A DNA stretch of 6,406 bases from Clostridia bacterium DTU080 (GCA_001513395.1 LFTP01000079.1:1-6406); one strand, 5' to 3'. Shown: positions 1-5,412, counted from the first letter of the stretch. Notes: generated from the letters alone by a model not told the origin. Numbers and translations: made by a program.

Positions 1-253
1 GCACGAAGTAGACACCAAATCCCGCCTCAATGGCACGCAGTCCCAGAGCGACGGCCAAGTGGGTCTTTCCCACGCCCGGAGGACCGAGAAGAATCACATT
101 GGCTGCTTCACTGACAAAGCTCAGTGTGGCCAATTCCCGGATCAAGCGCTCATCGATCGACGGCTGGAACGAGAAGTCGAACTGCTCCAGAGTACGTTGG
201 AACGGAAAATGCGCCAAACGCGTGCGGGTCTTGAGGTAACGTTCTCGTCGGGC
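1..253 (-). pseudogene. istB: 5'-truncated IS21-family helper ATPase IstB (remnant, runs off the left edge)
   Basis: Reading leftward from 253, 84 codons are open and give an IstB-like sequence: ARRERYLKTRTRLAHFPFQ, then an EQFDFSFQPSIDERLIREL segment, then a Walker A P-loop GPPGVGKTH encoded at 59-85 and continuing into VALGLRAIEAGFGVYFV at the edge. IstB is the AAA+ ATPase that assists the IstA transposase in IS21-family transposition. An in-frame TAG (complement of 254-256) lies directly before the first IstB-like residue. There is no start codon at that point, and none of the three minus-strand frames further upstream continues the usual N-terminal region. The gene has therefore lost its 5' part and the preceding istA, probably by deletion or recombination. 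The Walker B and C-terminal parts would lie outside the window. A DnaC/DnaI-type helicase loader is a less likely reading, because the FDF...QPSIDE stretch is typical of IstB. Confidence 0.8.
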
Positions 254-416
254 CTAAAGGGTAGACATTGCTCGAAGTTGATGAAAGAGGAATGAACCGC
301 ATTTCTCGCGCGGCGGAAGTCGTCGGCTTCTTGCGGGATGCCTCGTGAAATAAACAGGTTTAGAGCCATAAACAGAGAAGGATGAGTCTAAAGATCAAGT
401 GGGAGAGGATGGCATG
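254..416. other. Intergenic stretch after the IS remnant; no recognisable gene
   Basis: This holds the junction where homology to istB stops (254) and the leader of the next gene. Small open frames are present on both strands, but none resembles a known protein and none has a good ribosome binding site. An 11-codon frame starts at ATG 382 and ends in TGA 415-417, overlapping the start region of the isomerase gene. I see no convincing sigma-A promoter on either strand. Confidence 0.5.
401..408 (+). promoter_or_regulatory. Ribosome binding site deciding the start of the TIM-barrel gene
   Basis: GGGAGAGG ends 8 bases before ATG 417 and 5 bases before ATG 414. The alternative upstream GTG at 399 would put the Shine-Dalgarno sequence inside the coding region. 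The spacing, together with the family-typical N-terminus MRLSAFADEIS, favours ATG 417. Confidence 0.7.
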
Positions 417-1241
417 ATGCGTCTTTCTGCCTTTGCAGATGAGATCTCGAAGGATCTGACGGAGCAACTAGATGTCTTGACCTCGGAATCGATCAAGTTC
501 CTGGAACTGCGCGGGGTGTGGGGAAAAAACGTATCCAATTTCAGTGACGATGAAGTGCAGACGATCGCTGAAGCATTGCGTGCTCGTGGGGTTGGGGTGT
601 CATGTATTGGCTCGCCGATCGGCAAGATCGGTATCAAAGATGATTTTGAACCCCATTTTGAAAAGTTCAAACGGGTTATGGAGATCGCCAAAGCGTTGAA
701 CACGCGCTACATCCGCGTTTTCTCGTTCTTCATCCCTGAAGGAGAGGATCCGGTCACATATCGGGATGAGGTAATGAACCGCATGCAGGCCATGACCGAA
801 GCGGCTGCGGCGGAGGGTCTCATTCTGCTTCATGAGAATGAGAAGGCCATCTATGGGGACACAGCTGACCGATGCGTGGATCTGCTCTCCACCGTCAACT
901 CGCCGCATCTTCGGGCCATTTTTGATCCGGCGAACTTCGTACAAGTCGGACTCAGGCCTTACGAAGAATGCTGGGAGAAGATCAAGCCGTATCTCGAGTA
1001 TTTGCACATCAAAGACGCGCTCTTGGAAACGCGCAAAGTTGTCCCTGCCGGTGAGGGTGACGGCGGTCTCAGGCAGATCGTGGCCGAGTTGAAGGCCATG
1101 GGTTTTGAGGGGTTTGCCTCCTTGGAGCCTCACTTGGCTGCGGCAGGCCGCATGTCAGGCTTTTCGGGACCGGAGCTATTCAGAGTGGCCGCGCAGGCAT
1201 TCAAGAAGCTGTTGGCGGAAGCCGATTTGGCTTGTTCTTAG
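417..1241 (+). CDS. Sugar phosphate isomerase/epimerase, xylose-isomerase-like TIM barrel
   Basis: A 274-residue single-domain TIM-barrel protein of the AP endonuclease 2/xylose-isomerase-like family, presumably cytosolic. The opening MRLSAFADEIS is typical of this group. The expected metal-site residues fall at barrel strand ends: E140 in the HENE motif (139-142), D170 in FDPANF (169-174), H197 in HIKDA, and E237 in SLEPH (235-239). A divalent-metal-dependent isomerase or epimerase acting on a sugar or inositol-type substrate is a family-level inference; the sequence does not give the substrate. The start is set by GGGAGAGG 8 bases upstream; a GTG 18 bases earlier is possible but poorer. No partner transporter, kinase or regulator is visible in the window, so it looks like a lone metabolic gene beside an IS remnant. 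Its TAG stop overlaps the stop of the convergent mazG gene by 4 bases in total, and no separate terminator is visible. Confidence 0.85.
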   Translation: MRLSAFADEISKDLTEQLDVLTSESIKFLELRGVWGKNVSNFSDDEVQTIAEALRARGVGVSCIGSPIGKIGIKDDFEPHFEKFKRVMEIAKALNTRYIRVFSFFIPEGEDPVTYRDEVMNRMQAMTEAAAAEGLILLHENEKAIYGDTADRCVDLLSTVNSPHLRAIFDPANFVQVGLRPYEECWEKIKPYLEYLHIKDALLETRKVVPAGEGDGGLRQIVAELKAMGFEGFASLEPHLAAAGRMSGFSGPELFRVAAQAFKKLLAEADLACS

Positions 1242-2716
1242 GATCCCCTTTTCTTGGCCTCGTTCCAGTAGGCATCCATTTCGCTGAGCGTCATCTCATG
1301 CAGAGTCTGCCCTCGACGGGCAGCGCTCTGCTCTATAAAACGAAAGCGACGGATGAATTTCTCCGTAGTTCGGCGCAACGCGGCTTCAGGATCAATCCCC
1401 AGATAGCGGGCCACATTGACCAGGACAAAAAGAACATCACCGAGCTCGGCGTCCTGTTCTTCTAGGTTGCCTGCGGCGATAGCTTCTTCCAGTTCGCGGA
1501 TCTCTTCATGCAACTTCTCCCAGGCACCGTGTACATTCTGCCATTGGAAACCGACGGTAGCCGCTTTTTTTTGCGCTTTTTCGGCGTACATCAACGCCGG
1601 CAGATGCCGGGGCAAATCGCTGAGCAGGCTTTTTTCTTGTGGATCCTCTTCTTTTCGCTCGGCTTGCTTGATGGCCTCCCAATTGGCCAACACGGCTTTG
1701 GCATCGGCTGCTTGCACGTCGCCGAAAACATGCGGGTGACGTCTTTTCATCTTCTCTGTGATGGTTTGTATCACGTCATCGATGTTAAACGCGCCGTTTT
1801 CTTCCGCCAGTTGGGCGTGAAAGACGACTTGAAGGAGCACATCACCCAGCTCCTCGCACAAGGCCTCGTAATCCTGCGATTCGATGGCCTCGATGACTTC
1901 ATAGGTTTCTTCGATGAGAAAGCGTCCAAGTGAGGAGTGGGTCTGCTCGCGATCCCAAGGACAGCCGTCCGGAGCGAGCAAGCGCTTCATCACTTCAGTC
2001 AAAGGGGCAAGGGAGTGCACGGATCCAGGCGGAGGAAGATGGGCAGTTCCGGGCAAAAACAACGACGTCAGATGGTCGACAGGCTGTCGGTCAAGCTCGT
2101 GTAGGGCAACGGACTGCACTTGCTCTTGCGAAGTCCCGGCCGCTTTTATCAGAGTGACGACAGTGGTCGGTTCCAACCACTCCAAAAGCGCCAACTTAAG
2201 CTGCGAAGCCACAAAACGATTATAAAGCTGAAGAAAGACGGCTGGGCGGCCGGGGATCCACTCGTTGGGCTCAAATGCCAGGGCATCAAAAACTTGCAGG
2301 CCGGCCACCGGATCCTGACGGGCAGCGGCAAAAATGGCGTCAAGCGCGCTCATACTGGGCACTACAGCGGCGATCAAGCCTTGGCGTTCGGCCTCCAGCA
2401 TGATCAGGCGCACGGACTCTTCAGCCACGAGGGGATGTCCGGGTACCGCGTAGGTCACGGGACCCTGTGAAGCGGCGGCTATCACCCGTTCGGCGATCTG
2501 TCGATACAGGCTTTCGAAATCCGGGTTCTTATCATAAAGCTCGTCGAAAGTGACAAAACGTATGCCCCGGGCGGTCAGCTCCTGGACTGTTGGATGAATG
2601 GCCGTTCGCAAAAAACGCAAACGCGCCTGACGAAGAGCTTCCCAGGCGCCGACGGATAGTTGCTCAAAGGCTCCCGGGCCAAGCCCGACAATGGTGATAT
2701 CCGCATCTTCGCGCAC
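1238..2716 (-). CDS. mazG: Tetrapyrrole methylase-MazG fusion, nucleoside triphosphate pyrophosphohydrolase (YabN type)
   Basis: A 492-residue protein, close to the length of Bacillus YabN. Residues about 6-220 form a tetrapyrrole (SAM-dependent) methylase-like domain, with GLGPG at 11-15 and AVPGHPLVAEES at 90-101. Residues about 238-460 hold two MazG units. The first has GCPWDREQTH (251-260), the acidic EETYE motif (269-273) and EELGD (288-292), followed by RRHPHVFGD (325-333). The second has EEIRELEE (404-411) and AELGD (423-427). The EExxE...ExxD pattern binds magnesium, and MazG proteins hydrolyse NTPs to NMP and pyrophosphate, cleaning the nucleotide pool. The role of the methylase domain in this fusion is not established. 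I chose GTG 2716 because GGAGG lies 8 bases upstream and the resulting N-terminus REDADITIVGLGPG matches the family. The frame stays open to an ATG at 2833, but that stretch crosses a palindrome and lacks a ribosome binding site. It probably shares transcripts with HU upstream, and it ends inside the 3' end of the convergent isomerase gene. Confidence 0.95.
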   Translation of the reverse strand: MREDADITIVGLGPGAFEQLSVGAWEALRQARLRFLRTAIHPTVQELTARGIRFVTFDELYDKNPDFESLYRQIAERVIAAASQGPVTYAVPGHPLVAEESVRLIMLEAERQGLIAAVVPSMSALDAIFAAARQDPVAGLQVFDALAFEPNEWIPGRPAVFLQLYNRFVASQLKLALLEWLEPTTVVTLIKAAGTSQEQVQSVALHELDRQPVDHLTSLFLPGTAHLPPPGSVHSLAPLTEVMKRLLAPDGCPWDREQTHSSLGRFLIEETYEVIEAIESQDYEALCEELGDVLLQVVFHAQLAEENGAFNIDDVIQTITEKMKRRHPHVFGDVQAADAKAVLANWEAIKQAERKEEDPQEKSLLSDLPRHLPALMYAEKAQKKAATVGFQWQNVHGAWEKLHEEIRELEEAIAAGNLEEQDAELGDVLFVLVNVARYLGIDPEAALRRTTEKFIRRFRFIEQSAARRGQTLHEMTLSEMDAYWNEAKKRGS

Positions 2717-2724
2717 TGTTGTGT

Positions 2725-2729
2725 CCTCC
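2725..2729 (-). promoter_or_regulatory. Ribosome binding site deciding the mazG start
   Basis: GGAGG on the minus strand ends 8 bases before GTG 2716. An ATG at 2731 overlaps the GGAGG itself and has only TTTTT and a palindrome upstream, so GTG is the better start although it is the rarer codon. Confidence 0.75.
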
Positions 2730-2736
2730 ATAAAAA

Positions 2737-2752
2737 GCATCATCGATGATGC
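2737..2752. promoter_or_regulatory. 16-bp perfect palindrome just upstream of the mazG ribosome binding site
   Basis: GCATCATCGATGATGC is a perfect palindrome. On the mazG strand it is followed at once by TTTTT (complement of 2732-2736) and then by the GGAGG. It could be a dimeric-regulator operator. It could also be a weak terminator or attenuator: as RNA it forms a 6-bp stem with a UCGA loop, followed by five U. The sequence does not tell which. Confidence 0.45.
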
Positions 2753-2837
2753 GATTCCGGGCAAATGGCACCTGTGCAATCGTGGCGCAGCTCTTAGAGC
2801 GTTTCGAATTGGCGAGCCGGCGAGTATCGCCATACAT

Positions 2838-2878
2838 GATCGACCCTCTCAGACCGAGGACGGCCGAGAAGGTCGATC
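2838..2878 (-). repeat. Long inverted repeat (strong hairpin) in the HU-mazG gap
   Basis: The arms are GATCGACC at 2838-2845 and GGTCGATC at 2871-2878, and the complementarity continues inward. In a minus-strand transcript, 18 base pairs can form with two G-U wobbles, one bulged U and a 4-base loop (UCCU). No U run follows on either strand, so it is not a textbook intrinsic terminator. It could be an RNA processing or stability element between HU and mazG, or a remnant of a small repeat element. Its right arm overlaps the palindrome GTCGATCGAC (2872-2881), which abuts a second one, TGAGTACTCA (2882-2891). Confidence 0.7.
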
Positions 2879-2933
2879 GACTGAGTACTCAACTTTGGAC
2901 AGGCCGTTTTTGTAGGATAGGCAGTAGCTTTCG

Positions 2934-3209
2934 TTATTTGCGTACGGCTTCTTTAAGCTGCTTGCCGGCCTTAAAGGCGGGGGTTCTCGTCGCGGGAATC
3001 TCGATCGGCTCCTTGGTAGCCGGATTGATACCCGTTCTGGCTGCACGCTCTCTTACCTCGAAGGTACCGAAACCGACCAGACTGATTTTCTCTCCGCGAC
3101 TGAGCGTGTCTGCAATCGTCTCGAGAGTAGCCTCGACGACATCACCCACGGCTTTCCTTGTAAGGCCAGTAGCTTCAGCCACTGCAGCGATGAGCTCGCT
3201 TTTGTTCAT
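2934..3209 (-). CDS. hup: DNA-binding protein HU
   Basis: A 91-residue protein, the normal length for HU, opening MNKSELIAAVAEATGLTRK. It carries the family signature GFGTFEVRERAARTGINPAT (47-66) and the arm segment leading to TPAFKAGKQLKEAV. The proline in INPAT (P63) corresponds to the DNA-intercalating proline at the tip of the beta arm. HU dimers bend and compact DNA without strong sequence preference and act in the nucleoid. ATG 3209 is preferred because AGGAGG (3218-3223) lies 8 bases upstream. An ATG at 3215 would leave only 2 bases. The gene is first on the minus strand before mazG, and it diverges from the SpoIID-type gene across a 286-base gap. HU-mazG neighbourhoods are known from many spore-forming Bacillota. 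I could not identify a convincing promoter by eye. Confidence 0.97.
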   Translation of the reverse strand: MNKSELIAAVAEATGLTRKAVGDVVEATLETIADTLSRGEKISLVGFGTFEVRERAARTGINPATKEPIEIPATRTPAFKAGKQLKEAVRK

Positions 3210-3280
3210 TCGCATTTCCTCCTAGAATAAGGTTGCACTGCATGGGCATGTCGCCTAATTGCCGACACGCCTGCTCCTTT

Positions 3281-3297
3281 TGCCCGTTTTACGGGCA
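3281..3297. repeat. Perfect hairpin TGCCCGT-TTT-ACGGGCA
   Basis: A 7-bp perfect stem with a 3-base loop. On the plus strand it is followed by TTTATTCTGTTTG, which is T-rich but not a clean run. It lies in the divergent gap about 70 bases upstream of the HU start and 200 upstream of the SpoIID-type gene. It could be an operator, or a leader hairpin in the plus-strand transcript. It is unlikely to terminate a gene, since no plus-strand gene ends upstream of it within 2 kb. Confidence 0.45.
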
Positions 3298-3482
3298 TTT
3301 ATTCTGTTTGCCTGTCTCAAATCCTGCATGTTTGGCGAATACGACGGCCGCAAAACGCTGATTTCAACGTTTTTTCTTTTCCCTCCGCCCTTCATGTTTC
3401 CCCTTTTTATTGGCGGAATAACCTCTAAGGTAGCCGTGAAACACTATCCGGGACGGGTTTTTGTGTATCTAGGTTTTGGAAA

Positions 3483-3488
3483 GCGAGG
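3483..3488 (+). promoter_or_regulatory. Ribosome binding site deciding the SpoIID-type start
   Basis: GCGAGG ends 7 bases before ATG 3496. This start gives an immediate lipoprotein signal peptide, whereas upstream starts in the same frame would bury it about 80 residues inside the protein. Confidence 0.55.
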
Positions 3489-3495
3489 CGTCGAT

Positions 3496-4452
3496 ATGCA
3501 TTCTTGTCGGAGTGCGACGGTGGTCATGATCATTTTGACAGCGAGTTTGTCGTTGGTCGGCTGCGGTTTGGGCAGACGGACGGCACTGATCGATGAGCCG
3601 GAGGTTACGGTAGTCGTCAATACCGAAACGGGAGAAACCAGGACGATGCCCATTGAAGAGTACATCAAAGGAGTTGTGGCCGGAGAGATGGGCCGCTCGC
3701 CCACCGCCGAGGGCCAAGAGCAAGACTGGCCAGAAAACGCTTATGCGGCTCAAGCCATCTTGGCGCGCTCTTTCACCATGGAATACCTGTCGCGACACCC
3801 TGATGGGCACATATCTACCGATGTGGAAGAGGCTCAAGCCTACAAGCCCGAAAACATCACCCCGATCATCTCCAAGGCAGTCGACAAGACCCGAGGAGAG
3901 GTCCTGATGGACAAGGATACCTATGTGACCACCTGGTTTCACTCCTATAGCGGCGGCCGAACGGCCACGGCAGCGGAAGGACTCAACTACACCAAACCGG
4001 AAAACCACACAGTATCCGTAGAGTTGCCGGCCAATGAATATGTTCCGGAAGACAAAAAAAGATGGACCGCTACGTTCTCGCTCGATGAGATCACCAAATC
4101 TTTGGCTGATCACGGAGTCAATGTTGGTCAGGTGAAGGACATACGGATCAATCAGCGCGGACCCTCAGGACGGGTTACGGAGTTTATCATCATCGGGACG
4201 GACGGACAGACGTCCATGCACGGCGCTGATTTTCGCCTCGCCGTAGGTGTGGAAAGGATGATGTCAACACTGGTCGATCAAGACGGACTCACTGTCGACG
4301 GTCAGACGGTCACCTTTCGCGGTATGGGCTTTGGCCACGGCGTGGGTATGTCGCAGTGGGATGCCTACAAGATGGCCAAAGAAGGCCGAAGTCCGGAAGA
4401 GATCGTGACTCATTTCTTCCGCAATGTCAGCCTGCAAAAGCGCTGGAAGTAA
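3496..4452 (+). CDS. SpoIID/LytB-domain lipoprotein, probable peptidoglycan lytic transglycosylase
   Basis: A 318-residue protein. Residues 1-23 form a lipoprotein signal peptide: a basic N-terminus, a hydrophobic VVMIILTASLSL core and the lipobox LVGC with C23 as the lipidated cysteine. The mature protein should therefore sit on the outer face of the membrane. The SpoIID domain follows: IEEYIKGVVAGEMG (53-66, with E64 at the position expected for the catalytic glutamate), AQAILARSF (85-93), FHSYSGGRT, and the C-terminal signature GHGVGMSQWDAYKMA starting at 280. SpoIID cleaves glycan strands during forespore engulfment. The canonical protein is held by an N-terminal transmembrane helix, so this lipid-anchored form is probably a paralogue or variant. 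Between EM (64-65) and AQA there is a longer hydrophilic stretch than I recall from SpoIID. The only cysteines are C4 and C23, so there is no cysteine-based zinc site. It is first in the plus-strand cluster, 86 bases before yabP. Enzyme class is confident; exact sporulation role is inferred. Confidence 0.9.
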   Translation: MHSCRSATVVMIILTASLSLVGCGLGRRTALIDEPEVTVVVNTETGETRTMPIEEYIKGVVAGEMGRSPTAEGQEQDWPENAYAAQAILARSFTMEYLSRHPDGHISTDVEEAQAYKPENITPIISKAVDKTRGEVLMDKDTYVTTWFHSYSGGRTATAAEGLNYTKPENHTVSVELPANEYVPEDKKRWTATFSLDEITKSLADHGVNVGQVKDIRINQRGPSGRVTEFIIIGTDGQTSMHGADFRLAVGVERMMSTLVDQDGLTVDGQTVTFRGMGFGHGVGMSQWDAYKMAKEGRSPEEIVTHFFRNVSLQKRWK

Positions 4453-4520
4453 GAAGTGCTTAGGCAGGTGTATCCGTCACTCCCTCTTTGGCATAGACAT
4501 GGAAAAGACGTGCATGACGA

Positions 4521-4529
4521 AGGGGGAGG
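4521..4529 (+). promoter_or_regulatory. Ribosome binding site deciding the yabP start
   Basis: AGGGGGAGG ends 9 bases before GTG 4539. The next in-frame GTG (4545) would be 15 bases away. No ATG in this frame lies at a workable distance. Confidence 0.65.
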
Positions 4530-4538
4530 TGCGTATCG

Positions 4539-4868
4539 GTGTCGGTGCGCAGTTCGACGCAAAAAGCGGAGGTCGGGAGCCCACAGACACCGTCCCGGGT
4601 GAGCGCCCGGCGCCATCAGTTGACGCTGAAAGCGCGGGAGAATCTCACCATGGAAGGCGTGGTGAGCGTGGAGAGCTTTGATGAAAACGAGGTGCTGTTG
4701 GAGACGGACGAAGGGGCCATGATCGTTCGGGGTGAGGGACTCCAGATCAAAGAGCTGAACTTGGAGACCGGAACCCTGCGCGTCGACGGTCTGGTGCGCA
4801 CTCTGGAATACACGGGAGCGACACTGGGGCAAAAGAGCCGCAGCTTCTTGGCGAAGCTGTTTAAGTAG
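4539..4868 (+). CDS. yabP: Sporulation protein YabP
   Basis: A 109-residue protein of the YabP/YqfC family. The conserved part is residues about 26-109: HQLTLKARENLTMEGVVSVE, then SFDENEVLLETDEGAMIVRG, LQIKELNLETGTLRVDGLV and the closing FLAKLFK. The alternating pattern suggests an all-beta fold. Residues 1-25 are a polar, variable lead. In Bacillus, yabP is a sporulation gene transcribed in the mother cell under sigma-E; its biochemical activity is not known. The GTG start is supported by AGGGGGAGG 9 bases upstream. It sits 86 bases after the SpoIID-type gene and 29 bases before yabQ, and the yabP-yabQ pair is a hallmark of spore formers. A CATAGACAT in the upstream gap resembles a sigma-E -10 element, but no -35 at the right distance was convincing. 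Confidence 0.92.
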   Translation: MSVRSSTQKAEVGSPQTPSRVSARRHQLTLKARENLTMEGVVSVESFDENEVLLETDEGAMIVRGEGLQIKELNLETGTLRVDGLVRTLEYTGATLGQKSRSFLAKLFK

Positions 4869-4897
4869 GCGCAGTCTTGACTGCGAGGAGTGAGCAC

Positions 4898-5374
4898 ATG
4901 CTGCCCATGGCGTCACAGATCCTTGCCTTGGTGATCATGGTTGTCACCGGGTTGGTGACCGGATTCATGTTCGATGTCTACCGTGTGGTGCGCTCACTGG
5001 TCCAGCCAAATCGGCAAATGAGCGTGGTGATGGATTTCATCTTCTGGCTCATGGTAACACCCGTCATCTTCGTGCTTTTGATCGCCTGCAACTGGGGGCA
5101 GTTGAGGCTTTATGTCTTTTTGGGAATGGCTCTGGGCCTGTTTTGCTATTTTCAGTTATTCAGCGAGGCTGTATTATGGACACTGATTCACGCTTTCCGA
5201 TCCCTCATGAGAAGGATCACCGTCGCCGTGTGTGTCCTGATGAGAGCCGCCGGCGCGCCCATGTCGGTGTTTGGCGGCATAAAGCGTTGTGTTCGCCGTT
5301 ATCGCCGTCCTCCGATGGCAGGAAGCAGGTGGGTCTTTCGGTTGAATCGTATCCGGCCTTTTTTCCGTCGATAG
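4898..5374 (+). CDS. yabQ: Spore cortex biosynthesis protein YabQ (membrane)
   Basis: A 158-residue membrane protein with an N-terminal helix at about 5-25, followed by the family feature GFMFDVYRVVRSL (22-34). Further helices lie at about 43-65 and 70-95, with NWGQLRLYVFLGMALG between and into them. The C-terminal third is strongly basic (RRITVA..., KRCVRRYRRPP, RIRPFFRR) and probably cytoplasmic. YabQ is needed for spore cortex formation in Bacillus and localises to the membranes around the forespore; its molecular activity is unknown. ATG 4898 has GAGGAG (4885-4890) 7 bases upstream. An in-frame TTG at 4877 lacks such a site. It follows yabP by 29 bases, consistent with cotranscription. 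Confidence 0.92.
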   Translation: MLPMASQILALVIMVVTGLVTGFMFDVYRVVRSLVQPNRQMSVVMDFIFWLMVTPVIFVLLIACNWGQLRLYVFLGMALGLFCYFQLFSEAVLWTLIHAFRSLMRRITVAVCVLMRAAGAPMSVFGGIKRCVRRYRRPPMAGSRWVFRLNRIRPFFRR

Positions 5375-5402
5375 TACTCCCGGAATGGGGCAGGTTATGC
5401 GG

Positions 5403-5412
5403 ACAAATTTGT
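5403..5412. repeat. 10-bp AT-rich palindrome in the yabQ-divIC gap
   Basis: ACAAATTTGT is a perfect palindrome 49 bases upstream of the DivIC/FtsB-family gene. It could be an operator for a dimeric regulator, but a 10-bp palindrome is not rare by chance. I found no matching promoter elements around it. Confidence 0.25.

Larger units (their letters stand above)
3210..3495. other. Divergent intergenic region between HU and the SpoIID-type gene
   Basis: This should hold the promoters of both transcription units, but no near-consensus sigma-A, sigma-E or sigma-G site is obvious. Visible items are the HU ribosome binding site (3218-3223), a perfect hairpin (3281-3297), a pyrimidine-rich tract (3370-3392) and the start-proximal GCGAGG of the next gene. 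The plus-strand frame of the SpoIID gene stays open back to 3259. The translation there is hydrophobic, without family similarity, and precedes a complete lipoprotein signal peptide, so I treat it as noncoding. No S4-domain (yabO/rqcP) gene is present here. Confidence 0.5.

Noticed and set aside
142..369. 75-codon minus-strand frame overlapping the istB remnant
   Set aside because: It is out of frame with istB and resembles no known protein.
600..1133. 177-codon minus-strand frame inside the isomerase gene
   Set aside because: It lies opposite conserved metal-site motifs, shows no similarity, and has no ribosome binding site noted.
746..2315. Six GGATCC sites in 1.6 kb, five of them in mazG
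   Set aside because: Clustered relative to random expectation, but chosen after the fact. They fall in coding sequence, and no restriction-modification gene is present to give them meaning.
2717..2833. 39-codon N-terminal extension of mazG starting at ATG 2833
   Set aside because: It runs through the small hairpins and the 16-bp palindrome, lacks a ribosome binding site, and makes the protein longer than the family; GTG 2716 has an ideal GGAGG spacing.
3224..3229. TATTCT on the minus strand as the HU -10 box
   Set aside because: It would start transcription inside the HU ribosome binding site, and the best -35 candidate is 19 bases away.
3366..3380. CGTTTTTT with upstream AAAACG as an intrinsic terminator
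   Set aside because: The stem is AT-rich, only 6 bp with a 10-base loop, and no plus-strand gene ends before it.
3259..3495. Upstream in-frame extension of the SpoIID-type gene by 79 codons
   Set aside because: The extension has no family similarity or good ribosome binding site, crosses the divergent promoter region, and would bury a complete lipoprotein signal peptide.
3469..4113. 214-codon open frame on the minus strand inside the SpoIID-type gene
   Set aside because: It is antisense to a well-supported gene, has no recognisable domain, and looks like a product of GC-biased codon positions.
4490..4500. CATAGACAT as a sigma-E -10 element before yabP
   Set aside because: The core resembles the mother-cell consensus and the gene would be expected to be sigma-E dependent, but no -35 element stands at the proper distance.
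4410..4916. 168-codon minus-strand frame across the yabP region
   Set aside because: It overlaps three plus-strand features, including all of yabP, and has no recognisable motifs.
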